A stretch of 64,000 nucleotides of DNA from Dromaius novaehollandiae (lineage: Eukaryota > Chordata > Aves > Casuariiformes > Dromaiidae), in contig NC_088103.1 of the NCBI RefSeq assembly GCF_036370855.1, positions 8,991,404-9,055,403 on the forward strand, read 5' to 3'. Each line of letters begins with the position of its first letter. Positions within the stretch are counted from its first letter, which is position 1. The notes beneath the pieces were generated by a model that was given only the letters and a program-made list of their open reading frames with translations, was not told the origin of the DNA and made no database searches. This document shows, in pieces, positions 24,483 through 62,443 of the stretch. Made by a program: the position numbers and the translations under genes.

Positions 24483-27400
24483 AGAGCAGCAGATCCCCCT
24501 GGCCTCCGTGAGCTTGCTGCCAAGCGTCCCCTCTCAGATACAGCACTTCAGCACGCTGCTTTCTATCAGCCCTCTGGCCTAGCGCACGATGTGGGGGACC
24601 TGGGCGAGCAATATGCATTGGCTACAGCTTTCAGGTAGAGGGCTGTGAAAGGGGAGACAGTCTATGGAAATTAGGCAGTGATGCCTGCTGTCCACCACAG
24701 ATGCAGTCCAACAGCCCTTTCCCGTTCCAGGTCTATCAGCTTGAATGATCTGAATGCCAGTTTTCTCTACGGACTGATCAGAGAGGCAAGCAGAATGCAG
24801 CACTGGTTATAAACAAGGGGCTTTGCTTGTTTGTTGGCCTCAGACACACGTGTATTAGCTCCCCCTGCCCCTTAACTTTCTAATTTGTAATACAATGCAC
24901 GAGGTTTCTGCAACCCTTGAAAACCCCAGTCCATGACCACACTATACAAACATTTCGATCACTAGTGACAGACTGAAGAGGATGGATAATTTATTCTCAG
25001 TATGTTGCTCACACCCATCCTTGACATTTTCCATCCCGTCATTACACACCCTGACAACCCTGCTTGCTTAAGTACTTGACGTATCCTAAAACAATTTAAA
25101 ACATCCAGGGATTTGGTAAACGTGGAAAGGGATTTAAATAGCTGTGATATGGCCACATATCTTATCTGGGCAGAAGGGGACCAAAGCCCATCTGGTCTGA
25201 GATCTGAAATGCAGTAATTCACAGCATCTCAGGCACACCTATAGGACTCTCCCACAGTCTCAGGAAAGGCAGCTGCTTTTCATTTTCAGTCTCATCCAGA
25301 TACAAACTGCATGTTTAATTATTTCCCTCCTTTACCATTTAACAAAGTTTCTCCCTTAGGTTCTCCTTTTTTACACAAAACAGTTGGGTGTCATCCTCCG
25401 TCTTTTGCAGAAAGGGAACAGGAGGCTCACAGTTGCACTGGATGAGATTTTCAAAATCCTGGAGGCTTATCTGTCAGATGGCAGAGCTTATTTGCTACCT
25501 CTGTGCGGCAAAGACCGCCAGCTGAAGAGTGACGAGCAGTTTCAGACTTCATTCTCTTTAAAATGTGGTTAATATTTCCATCTGTTATCAGGAGCTTTTA
25601 TTTCATATAAAATTAGAATTTAAAGTGGTATTTAGAAACTCATCTACATATAACATTTGCAGACAGCTTTCATCTGTGTTTCTTGTTGAAAGGAAGTCAC
25701 TACTGGGTACCCGTGCCATGCCACATAAATACTTCAGCATCTCTTGCAAACATATTTATGGTTATGTTCTTCCATCTGCCACAGAAAAGTTGAGGCTACA
25801 GAAGGGTAATTTAAAAAAAATGAAAAGAGTCTGTTTTAGTTACTTTTCTTCTACTTGATGTGTTTAAATGAATGCATGGAGCTATAAATTATTTAAGCCC
25901 TGTATTCCTTTTCTTGCCAGTCATCTTTGCTTTATGGTGAACAGTGATGAGACATTCATCTCATCCCAAATAGAATGAAACAACAGGAATATCGATATGA
26001 AAATAGGAAAATAAAAATGATCACACAAGGTGTACTGGGATGTTTTCCATTAAGGAAGACCTTAATTTCCATCGATGGGATGCAACGACATCCTTTCCTA
26101 GCTATGCTAACTCCCCTGGAGAGTGAATACTGCAATGCCAAGCTCCACCACAGCATGTGTCTATCAGAGCTGGACAGACAATCTGATCATCTGCTTAAGA
26201 AATATGTATTTTTGGCTTGGAAGGGGAAGGAAATGTTCCTCGTTCCAGACTTTTTCCAAACTTTGTATTTTGTTGATGAAATGGTACCTGTTGTCAGTTT
26301 GAAATGTGAGCATACTCTTATGATTAAATCATACAATTTAAAAACCGTATCTTGCGTAAACTCAATAGCCAACTGGCTGGCAAATGTCTTAAAGCATTTT
26401 AGCTCAAGTGATATCAAATTAAAGCCAGGCCAAGCAAGTGATGACAGAAGATGATATACAGGAGAAATTGAAAGGTTCTGAACAGAATCCCTCTATCCGC
26501 ACACTGACACTTGGAGACACCACTAACATAAATCACAATTTCTTCATACTTTCAGACCACCATTCATCCCAAAACACTTTACAGACTGCTGCACACAGAG
26601 CAGCTACTGAAGAACTCCATTTTTCACTACAAAGTTAAGCTGTGGCAATCTGAAAAATCCCACAAGCTACTCCACAGTGAAACTTCTGAATCTTCAAGTG
26701 GTGGCAATGACTCAAGAAAACCACTAAATAAGCCTGTGGAGGAGAGAACCAGTGCATGAACTACGGTAAAACTTCTGCAGCCAAACTAAAAATTGCCTCC
26801 CCTACATGCCACTCCTGCTACTCAGCGGTATACAACATGCAAACCTGGGATCATCGTTATTTCCACCCTGCTCCGAACAAGAAGACAACATCGTGCTCAC
26901 CCTGATGGCTCCCTGTTGACTTTGTGTATTGGCAGGATTATTTGCAGCTCTCGCTGATGGCCAACCCATTTGGTCAGTGTGACCTCTCCTACTTCTCCTG
27001 CCTCAAACAGCAACCTCAAAATTTCGCTGAGAACATAAGAGCAGGGACGAGGATGGCAGGTATTAGGTATTTATTCCTGGACACCTGAGGTTCAGATGGT
27101 CACTTTACGTCCTGTGTGGCACCAACCAGAACACCAACCACACCGACGCAGCTTGGACGCTGAACCATGGTTGGCAGCGCAGGTCGGACCCTCGGGAGCA
27201 CTGGTCAGGTATGGTGCCCTCTCGCCCTGCTTGTGCTACATGCTTTGCTTCCACTCGGTGGTATGGCTGATTAAATGAAGCAGATAAATACATCCCAATA
27301 CTTCTCACAGAGGAGTTTTGCCTTTGATTTCATATCCAGGCAATTATGCTGGCAAAGAAGACAGATAGAAACAAGAGGCAAGCTGGGGAGAGCTAAAAGA

Positions 27401-29164
27401 CCTTGAAAATGCTTCTGTCGTGGGCCTAGGAGCCATCGCCTGCAGGTCAGAGGAGAAATGTCCACAGGACAACACAGGGAAGCACCTACTATTCTGCTTG
27501 CGGGACAAACCAAGCACCTTCCCAGGGCGCTCCGTTCGCACGGCCACACAGACTGTCCCTCTCCTCCTCATCACCTTGCAACCGATGCAACCAAAAAGCT
27601 GCAGAGTGGAAAGGCCGCTTCATATGGATTTCTCAGCAAGAACCAAGCAATTTGCAAAATAACTAAAGCAAGCAAAGAAACAAACCTCTCCCTCCACCAC
27701 TCCCCACGTCCCTTTCACACTAACAGAAAACGCCAGTTGCCTCTCCAGAAGGCACTGGCTAATTAATTGCATTTCCCAGCTCTTGTTTTATCAAAACAAG
27801 TACATTCAGCAGGGGCTGCTGAACAAAGAAGCAACAGCAAGAAATTGCCAGTGTGGTCCTAATAACAGAAGTGAATCAGCAGAATCAGGAGACGCATGGC
27901 AATGCAAGAGGGAGGCTTTTTCATTTGTTTTTCTTTCACATATGGTTAGATAACATAAAAACGAGTATCTTTCCACTTATACCTATTTATTGTCATAGAA
28001 ATATTTTCATTTATTCTAACACGCATGCATACACACACATAATCGCAAGTGACAAAACCAGCCAGGAAGCCATTAAAAAAAAGTCATGAAAATCCCAGCC
28101 CATGAAGTGCCCATTCCTCTTTGAAACCTCAGTCACCAGAAGTAATAAATCCGTGAAATGGAATATTCCTGACGGGATTTGTGACTCCTTTCTAAACGGC
28201 CCCTTCAAGCACACTCCCCATCCATTTGAGAGCAGCAACAAATTTTGGCCTTGGCAGTGGTTTGCCTGCTTCCAACTCAAATAGAAAATCAGGAATGCAG
28301 TCTAGGGGAGGACTTCCAACATACCTCCAAACACGCACGTGACAGAGCTTGAAACTTTTTGCAGAAAACTCCATGAACGCACTACTGAGCCATAGCCAGC
28401 TTCGGAGAGGGACCCTTCCTCTCTCATCCTCCAGCCCTGCCTCTCTTACTTTCTCCTTCACTGCTTTCTGGGTCTCCTTCCTTTCACCCCACATTTCCAG
28501 CCCTTCACCACACAGCGCTCCTGCTCCTGAACAAAGCCCAGAGGAGCTTGAGCTGACAACCCATTACATTTCCTTTGGAAGCAGTTTGGCAGCCCAAAGG
28601 GATTCCTGACAGGCAGGATGATGCCCGCCGTCATCAATAATTCTCTCTCTAGCCATCCCTCACCTAGCAGGAGACTGCGAATGCACACAGTCATTTTAAC
28701 GGCGCTGCCATGTCTCCTGTCACCAGGCTCGCCGGGGACAACACTATCCAGAGAGCCACCACATCAAGTATTTACAGCACTCACTTGTAATGTGCATTGC
28801 TCTAATCCCTTTCTCCGCGCCACAGCCTCTCTTCCAGGGTAATGCATCACAACTCTCAACCACAGATTTGGTAACTGCACACTTGGGGGGTGTATTTAGG
28901 TTTTTAATTATCTTTTTCTTACAACAAAGGCGCTATAACACTTACAAAAGGCAGCAGGTTCCTGGGAGGGGAGAGAAAAATAATGATACACTAAATACAA
29001 GAGAAAACACTGTTATACTGCATGCAACTATCAGGAGAAAATAAAAAAAAAATATTAAATACCTTTTACTGTTTAACATTCAAATGCACCTGTGATAGTT
29101 CTGAGCTTTAGCTGCCTGTAATGACAGCTGCTTTACAGCTCTGAGGAAAGGCTTATTATGAGAT
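24483..29164. other. PLA2G12B 3' flank and tail-to-tail intergenic gap
   Basis: About 4.7 kb between the convergent PLA2G12B and OIT3. The PLA2G12B 3' UTR must lie here, but no canonical AATAAA appears until 26010-26015. A variant AATACA is at 24889-24894, so the 3' end is unresolved. An AT-rich open frame of 159 codons at 25975-26454 shows no family resemblance. Nothing else is recognised. Confidence 0.7.
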
Positions 29165-29638
29165 ATATATTTTTACATATATTTTTATTAATGATCATTC
29201 AAAAGCTCAGCACACACAAAAACTTCAGCATCATTCACAGACTTGCATAGCAAACACGTTTAGCTATGATACTATTTGTATTGTCTGCGGAAAGAAGGGC
29301 TTGAACAACATTTGTTTAGTCAAGGACGAACAGTCCTGCGGGCGGATGTAGGGAAAAAAAAGTCAGGTAAAACTTCAGGCCTGCGAAGCAACAGGGTCCT
29401 TTCAACTGACAGAAATGCAGGTAGAACTGAACTACTGTGCAGTCCAGGTTGCACTCAGAGGGTTGCCTCGTGTGTCTAATATACTTCACAAATAAGCATC
29501 AGGCTGTTAGGGAAACAAGTCCAGAAGAAGTTCAAGTGGGGCTTCACCAAATACCTCTTATTTCTTAAAGGCCCATGAAAGCAGGAATTGATACAGACGA
29601 TCGGTCTCAGGCAGAGATGCTGTGCCAGCAAGCGGGCA
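29165..29638 (-). other. OIT3: OIT3 3' UTR (inferred extent)
   Basis: This is sequence between the OIT3 stop and the first canonical poly(A) hexamer on the minus strand, about 470 nt. The AT-rich end fits a 3' terminus. The cleavage site is inferred. Confidence 0.55.
29184..29189 (-). terminator. OIT3: AATAAA poly(A) signal candidate for OIT3
   Basis: On the minus strand this is the first AATAAA after the OIT3 stop codon, about 450 nt downstream. It is followed by TATATGTAAAAATATATA-type AT-rich sequence. Confidence 0.55.
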
Positions 29639-54753
<25,115 letters not shown>

Positions 54754-54894
54754 CCCACTCAGCCAAGGAACAGCTGCCACTCGAGTAACAGTCTTGAAAA
54801 CCCTTGTACACACTGTGGCTCTTGCAGTCTTCCTCTCAGTGGAGCTTCTGACCCCAAGCTTTCTGAACAGCAACTGTGATAGCTCTCCTGGAGG

Positions 54895-54900
54895 TTTATC
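54895..54900 (-). promoter_or_regulatory. OIT3: Possible TATA-like element (GATAAA) of OIT3
   Basis: GATAAA on the minus strand lies about 145 bp upstream of the OIT3 ATG, in the expected promoter interval. No canonical TATA box is seen, so this is a weak candidate. Confidence 0.25.
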
Positions 54901-55650
54901 AGAGGAAGAAGCTGAAGAAACGTGGGGTACAGGTCCAGCCTTGACCTCCTCAGAGCAGCTCTGCCCCTTACTGACAACAGAGATGTACTTACTGATCGAT
55001 TTTGTTTTTGGACTCAACCCGCTATTGTTTTCTTGCCCGACTGCCCCATGGTGACACCTCCACTATCTTATCCGGAGAAGAATTCAAACCAGGGGACACC
55101 CGGACATCCCGAAGGGATAGAGAACAGATTGGTGCTTGTTATCTCTGCTCCTTCCACAAGTCATATGACTTCACGGCTTCCCCCAGTCAGAAAACGCCAG
55201 CTAAAGAGCCTTAACTACAGGAAATGGTGGCCAAAGGAGAAGTGAGCCTTCTGCGCAGAGATTGCAGACGAGTGCCTCGAGCAGCGCTACAATGGAAACA
55301 TCAGTCAAAGTGAAAGACTGGTGTCCCACAGGGAAACAAACTGTTCCCATGTTAGACAAAGATCCTTTCCACTCCTGGTCACTTACCCTGACCACTGTAG
55401 CCAGATTATTAAAGAAGTCTAACAAAGAAATTCTCCTGCAGTGGTCTTGCATTCTCCATCTTCAGAGAAAAAAAAAGAAAAAACAAGCTTACTTAAATCC
55501 TTTCTCTACTAAAGCAAGCCAAGCACCATGACGGGCAGCGAGAGATACCAAGGACAACACAAATGAAGAGAAAGAGACCTTTGCTCTCATCCCATTAGCT
55601 GTAGCTCCTCTTCAGTTGCAGAGGATAGATTAATAGCTGTATTTTTAATA

Positions 55651-55708
55651 CATATGTATGCATATATATACATACATACAAACACATTCATACACAAACA
55701 CACACACA
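55651..55708 (+). repeat. TA/CA-rich microsatellite
   Basis: Imperfect alternating TATA, CATA and CACA repeats, ending in (CA)n. Confidence 0.85.
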
Positions 55709-58700
55709 GGTCACCCCTGCTATTTGAACAATAGTTGTACAATCCTCCCCCAGGAAATTGTCTGCAGGCAGAGAGCTATCCATCAGCAAAGAGTAGAGTT
55801 AGCTTCCACCAATTCCACAGTCAAGCAAGTGTGGGCATTTCCCCATTCCTCTTGCACCTCACACTTCTGCAGCAGGCTGATGCAAGGAAGAACTTGCAGC
55901 CTGACGTCCTTGCTTCAAAGTCCCATGGGGGAAAAAAACAATTTGGCTCCATTCTTTTTAACTTGCATTTGCACGAGATGTGAAGTTGGGTATTTGACTG
56001 CTTTGTGTGGAGATAGCACCTATACTCTACATTATAGAAAGTCCTCAGTGGTATCCCTGTCCGGGTGTTCCCTTGGCAGTAATGTGCACTAAGCTGCTCT
56101 GCTTCACCCCAGCCATGGAGGGTTTTTTTCCATGGTGAATGACTCCAGTGAGTGATGAAAGAAGCTTTATAAGTGACTGTCATTGCTCCTACCAACAAAA
56201 GAAATCTCTGTGGTTATATGTGTTGACAGCTGTGCAGCACCAGAACAATTTTTTCAACAACAGGAAAGGAGAACAAATTCATTATATGCAAAGCTAGCAG
56301 GGCAGATAACACTCAAAGGTGATTATGTGAATTCCCAGAAGAGAAACTAAAATTGAACAGAGAATAATACAGTAAGCCACAGGAAGTTGTATTTTGGTAT
56401 TTTCATTCAGAGGTTGATTCATACTTATGATGCTGGCTAAATAAAACTGACAAGTCTAAATTGAATTTCCTATTTGTGTTAGAGGTGCGCATATTTCTTT
56501 CCCTGAACTGTTTCATTACCAGCTGTTTTTATTTTTGTAGGTGGTGCATTAGATCTGACATTACTAATGTTTCAACAGTTAAGTCCAAGTGACCGATGAC
56601 TGACAACTGCCAATTAAACATACAGAAATAAACTGCATCCTAATCCCCTTTCACACGGCTCCAAAGCCTCAAAGGTCTCAAAACGGTTCCTTCCAGGTTC
56701 TCCAAAGAGGACTAAAAAAGGAGAGGCCCCAGCATTCCCAAAGCTGACACTTCCAAATTCACAAGTATCTAGTTCAAGGAAAAAGTCTAAAGCTACAGAA
56801 GATTCAGTGTGCCACCTCTAAGCATCCTTGGGATCCACAGGAAAGACAAGGACCATGCAAGACTCCTGGAAGAAACACCACAGGCAGCTCTATCAGCACT
56901 TTCTCTTTGCTTTGCACAATACCTCAGGTGACATACCTAGTTCTGGTTCTCACACAAATAATAGCAGTCTGTATTAGAGTGCAATCTAGATGAGCACAAG
57001 TCTCTGTCTCCAGGGACTGGAGCACTTTTTCCCAACAGGAGATGGGAAAAATTGATCTTCCACCTACAGAGTCTCCAGAGGGGGAAGAGGACTCTAGTCC
57101 AATTGAGTGCTCTAGATGTTTTAGGACCTGCACTCCCTAGAGAGATCTGGCAAATCTACTCTTCCTAACCTCCACTTCCACTCCTCACGGCTTGACATGT
57201 TGGACTGAGGCACACTCAGAGATGAGCCAGCCTGAGCTCCCAAGCAGAGAGAAGAATCAGGATCACTTCAGTATTTCCTAAAAGGAGCTGTCAGTGCAGG
57301 CTAAAAAATGCAAGGGGGAGAAGATGATATTAAAATAAGTAGAGACCTGGGATTTTATTTTGGTACTCAAGGGAGATGACCTTCCAAACCTACCCCTGTC
57401 TAAGCCCAGGTATGTCTATTCTAAATTCAAGAAAGGGGGCTGGAAAATAAGGAGCTAGCTCTTGTCTATGCCCAGCCTCTGGGTTGGGCCCATTTAAGGA
57501 CAGAACCAGCTAGGCTACCTGAAGATGAAGCAGTTAGACAGTTCCACGTTTATAATTTTGTAGGTGGCAATCAAGCCTCTTACCTCTTCCAGAGGTGTAG
57601 GGAGCTTAACCTCACCCAAGGAAACTGAAGTCTTCCAAGAGTTAGCTAGGCTGGAAAGCGCCATGCTGTTTGCTTTGGTATTTAGGACCCTTCAGTATTT
57701 GCTGAAGCTGGCCTTTTCCCTTCGTCAGAGCCACCTCTCAAGACACACCAACGTTTGATGAAAGCGAGACATGTCAAGAAAAGCCCTTGCTGCAGAAGCG
57801 TAACTAGTGTAGCTTGTCTAGAAGGGGCAGGCGGAAGAGCTAATCAGCACTTCCTGCTGCTGAGAGCGATGAGAACCCGACACATGCGACAGGATCCCTG
57901 TCTGCAACTGATTTGAGGATGTAAGTTTACGATAAGCCTTGACAGGCTGCTGAGATGGATTGCAAGAATGTCAAGGACTTCTAGATAGCTCTTGTTTCTG
58001 TAAACAACTTGTCCCAGGACACAGTGCCAATGGGAAGGGCTGTTGAGATCAGGGAGTGAATGTGTGTTTGGGTGAAGTATGAGCATGTTCAACAAGACAG
58101 AAAGCTAAAAACCAAGATTATATTAATATCAAACAGAATACAACTCCCAGTGAAGAGCTGTTATTATCTTCTTTCACTTACAAGAGCCCTGTGATGCCGA
58201 ACTTGGTGTTTTGAGTGTTTCTCCAAAGGTCCTGCAGAATCCAGTATTTTTTCCATGATCCTCAATTTGCAGACAGAGGAATCCAGGCAAAGAGACAGAA
58301 CAGCCACTATTGCTAAACTAGACAGTGGCTGAAACAGGAGTAGAACCCATCTCTTACAAGTTCACAGAGCCATGATGCTACACCCTAGCACCAGCTTCTC
58401 TGATAGAACTAAGGTATACAGCAAGTTTAATTTTCATTCCTGTATTCTAATTCTCACCCCTTTAATGTCAGTACAGAAATAAAACTGACTATTTAAGGGG
58501 AATAATTGCAATCTCTAGGGGTAGACAGAAACACATTTAAGATACGAAAAAGCTTCTTCCTCAGGTGAAAAGAGAAAATAGCGGCACACAATGTGGCAAA
58601 CGGCACTGCAAACAGCCCTTTAGATTTACAACTCCACATAAAACCGCAAAGAGTAGATCAAATAAACCGTTCCACTTGCTCAGAAGCACATTCCAGAGTA

Positions 58701-60529
58701 GCCAGCTTCACTTAGTTGATACACTGCAAAGGTCTGACAGTCAACACCAGTTTGAGTATCATGCAAACCCTCTTAGAACCAACGTGGAAAAAGTGCAAGA
58801 ACTCGTACAAGGTAATCACCACCACTGCCTGTCACACAGGAAAAGTTATAGGGAAAGTGAGAGAAGGTTTCTTCTTCGGTTTTCAAGAGCAAAAAGCCAT
58901 GACACCTCCCTCTTGGAAAGGCTTGCAAGCTAGGACCTTGCAGGCATGGAAAAAAGCAAACTAATAAATTTCTCCAGACAATTATAAATTCTACATGTAT
59001 TTATTTGAAAGCTCCTTGACATAAAGGGAGGGATGAGAGGTTAAGCAAATGAAAACTGAAATTGGTAGGAAAAGAAACGGAGTACCTGAACACCGCAACA
59101 CACAATGCTGCCTATCCTTCACAGGGTTGTAGGAACACAGCGTTGCAGTCAGATTCAGGCAGTGCTGCCTGCTCTTAAAGGGCTGCCAGTGGGACAGGAC
59201 CCTGCTATCTGCCTGGCTTATAGACATGAAATATCTACTGCAAACCAGATGGTCAGAATTGCTATACAACAACGTAAAGGAGAAGAATGAACATCGTCCC
59301 CATGAACGTTAGCATTCGAGGAGAGCAGAAGCACCAAGATTTGCGCTCCTGAGGTCCGTGGTGTGCCACCCAGCACCAGCAGAGACAACACATGCACTAG
59401 GAGGTGCAGGGAGGAGTGAGACATTAAGCTTCCAGGGGTACAGACAGACAAGACCGCCCAGGGAACCCACATTTCAAGGCACAGTTGTAGACTTACTTTA
59501 CTCCTCCTTTCACCACACATCTCTAAAACAACATTAAGGCATGTACAAGCACAATTTTATCACAGCATTTCCTTGCTTTCAAAATATTTCAGTGGCAGAT
59601 ATCAAAGTCTTGAGTTCTTCTGGATGCCAATTTGGACTAGTTTCTACGCCACTGTTCCAAGCAGTTTGTCTAGAGAGGGGAGCAGCTCACCTATACGTGG
59701 CAGCAGGCTAGTGGCTGCTGGGAGGGAAAAGGCTTTTTATTATTGAACTAAATTTCAACAGTGATTAAAGGTAAGTCACAATGACTAACGTATTCCAGTC
59801 CCTCCTCTCTGTTTTAAAATCCCAAAAGAGGCCTGGCCAATGATTGAAAACTGGCCAATAATGGATTCCACAGTCAATGCATATCATGATAAAAATCTTC
59901 CAGCATCTCACATCTCATTCTAGCACCCTATAAACTTAGGACAAAGTATACCCTCTGCTGATTGCCAATCTTGCAGAATGAAAGATATCATCATTACAAA
60001 CAAGATCATAGCCATTCAAGGGCCCTGAGAGAAAGGGACAAAATCTTAAAACTTCAATTTTCCTCTGAAACAGCACTTGAATACAATATAGAGCCTTTTA
60101 ACTGAAATACTCTGACACCATTTGGTATGTTTGAGGTTGCTGGGTATTACATGCCCAAATACATATTCTTATCCTGCACCATGCCACATGGCTTCAGATT
60201 TTGTTAGCTTCCACAGGGAGCTACTATGCTGGTCAACAAGGGTAGACCTTTGGTAGACCAAACAACTCTACATCTACCTCACCACCTCGACTGCTCCTGA
60301 GATCCCTGTGTTACGCAGCTAGGCATGGCAGCAAGATCTCCATCCAAGCTTCTTCAGGAAAGCTATTATCTGCACCACCACGGCCTCAGTGATGTAAGGT
60401 CAGGAAGAAATAACCTAAACAAAGAGAAACGAAGGAAACTCAGGAGACAGCTGCCACACATACAATAATCTCTTCTCAGCTGGGGGAATAATGTTATTCA
60501 AGAGCACAGATTCAAAAATTGAATAGTTA

Positions 60530-60535
60530 TTTATT
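60530..60535 (-). terminator. MCU: AATAAA poly(A) signal candidate for MCU
   Basis: This is the first canonical hexamer I find on the minus strand downstream of the MCU stop codon. Confidence 0.55.
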
Positions 60536-61963
60536 GTTCCAGAAGTACATTGCTCTTTTATACATATTTCATAAATGATACAGGATTTTACACATGTTCA
60601 GTTTTTTGTTTTTTGTGTTTTTTTTTAAAGAAGGACTTTTCTCCATGCTCCCTCCCTCATCCCAAACACACACCAAGGATTCAGCTACAGGATTGTGTTC
60701 ATTTTTTTCCCTTTAAAACTCATCACACAAACAGGATAAAACAGATAAAAAATAATCACACAATGTAATTAAATTGAAAGACAGAGGAAAAGGGGGAGAG
60801 GGAAAAACTAGAAACATGCACCCATTCAGTCCAACATGCCATTGAGTGAGAAGAGGCAGCAATCCCAGCTGTGTTTCCACATCTGCAAGGCACCTGGCGT
60901 CTGGTTAATACTGATTTGTTCTTTTTTCTGTTTTTTTTCCAAACATGGTTCTCCAAAAAATGGAAGCCTCTTGCCATGACACAGTGAGAAGTAGTAGTAG
61001 TGAAACATCAAAAAAGCAGCCAGCTTTTCTGTATATAAAGCTTAGTGCCCTTCTCCTACCTTCATCCTGTCTCCACAGCATTTATCAGCAGGATGCTAAA
61101 AAAAGAGGCTGACCCACTTCAAATGAAGAGATGTTTTATCTGCTTAGAAATCAGCCAGTCTTGGCTAGAAGAGAGGGCAATGAGTTGACTTCCCTTCCTC
61201 TATTTCTTTTAGCTAAGAACAAGAGATGTTATTAGCCACTCCTAAGAAATCCTGACTTGTGGGCGCAAAGTTTACTTGAAGCTACTTAAGTAGGGGAAAG
61301 TGCTAGTGAACTGAAATCGTTCTGTCTTGCACTGTAGGAGGCCTGGGCTTTCAAAAAGCCTCTGAACAAGGAAAATGTTTTGATGTGTGAGACTTTTTAT
61401 CCTGTTACACAAGCAGTCAAATATCAAGTATAATTATTCCATGTTCCAAAACTGTTCAGTTAAGCAGAGGTCATGATTCTGAGCCAGTTTCATAATCCTT
61501 TAAGCCTTCATAATTTCATAGTCCAGGTGGCTATCAGATTTGGGGTGGGAAGGGGGAATCTCCCTCCTTTAAGACTGAATATAAAAACTCTCATGCAATG
61601 CTGCCATTGATTTCTAGAAGGAGCTCAAGAGCACTGGGACTCAAAGTTTATATAGTTAAGGAATAATCCAAAATATCAATTATCAAATGTCCAGAACAAA
61701 ACTTGTTCCTTCTCTCACTTGGCTACAATCAATTCTGTGCTACAAATAAGCAAAGGAGGAAGTCAGTGGAGCACATGGGGTGGGCTGGGGAGGGGAAGCT
61801 CACGGTTTTCCAGTAGAAAGCAGTCTTGTAGTAACTTTATAAAAGAGACCAGGTCTGATCAGAAGTGTGCATGTTAATGGTGATGGAGCGCAAGTTCTGA
61901 TCACCAGCCATGGCTCCAGGTGGCTTGGATTCTGCGTTCTTTTTTTTTCCCTTTTCTTTTTTT

Positions 61964-61981
61964 GAGAGAGAGAGAGAGAGA
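61964..61981 (+). repeat. (GA)9 microsatellite
   Basis: Eighteen nucleotides of GA repeat directly after a T-rich tract, inside the presumed MCU 3' UTR. In the mRNA it reads as CU repeat followed by A-rich sequence. Confidence 0.9.
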
Positions 61982-62365
61982 TCTGAATCAGGTAAAGGAA
62001 AATTTAAAAAGCTAAGCAGGCTGCTGGTGTCTTATCAAGAGGCAGACCCTGCAAAGCTGGAAGGAGGACACCCCTACCCCAGCATTACATTCTTTTCATG
62101 AAACCCCCCAATCCTGTATTTGTACACAATTGTCATTCAGACAGTTTTAAATGTGACTATTTGCCAAGCCCTTTTCAGAACTAGCATTCCACAATGTCCC
62201 ATCTTCAGATTTCAGGTATTTCCCTCCCTTACAGTCCTTTGTCTTGATTAAAGGTAAAAACCCTCCACCCCCACACCACCTCCCAGCTTCCACCTGCAAT
62301 GCTTTAATTAAAAAGGCAAGAGCTATGAACAGGTTTTTTGCCGGGGTTCAGAGCTTCTTGGCTGA

Positions 62366-62443
62366 TCAGTCCTTTTCATCAATTTGCCGGATGGGCAGGT
62401 GAACCTGCAGTGGATCTCGAAGCCTCTTAAGGTCCAATTCTGC
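62366..62443 (-). CDS. MCU: MCU terminal coding exon
   Basis: This exon has 25 codons and a TGA at 62368-62366. The acceptor is cttttag. It encodes AELDLKRLRDPLQVHLPIRQ and IDEKD, a very conserved uniporter C-terminus. Confidence 0.96.
   Translation of the reverse strand, partial: AELDLKRLRDPLQVHLPIRQIDEKD

Larger units (their letters stand above)
54754..60504. other. OIT3 5' flank and OIT3-MCU intergenic stretch
   Basis: About 5.7 kb. It contains the OIT3 5' UTR and promoter and a CA/TA microsatellite (55651-55708). No further gene, RNA or repeat family is recognised; the open frames present lack family features. Confidence 0.7.
60505..62365 (-). other. MCU: MCU 3' UTR (inferred extent)
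   Basis: About 1.86 kb between the MCU stop and the first canonical minus-strand poly(A) hexamer. The length is of the order known for mammalian MCU 3' UTRs. It includes a T-rich tract next to an 18-nt GA repeat (61964-61981). Confidence 0.55.

Noticed and set aside
25975-26454. 159-codon plus-strand frame in the PLA2G12B-OIT3 gap
   Set aside because: The AT-rich region contains fewer random stops by chance here; no motif, signal peptide or retroelement similarity is recognised.
59366-59424. Minus-strand MSHSSLHLLVHVLSLLVL as the OIT3 signal peptide
   Set aside because: The hydrophobic core and phase are acceptable, but the donor (GTGGCA) is poor and it lies further away than the better candidate.
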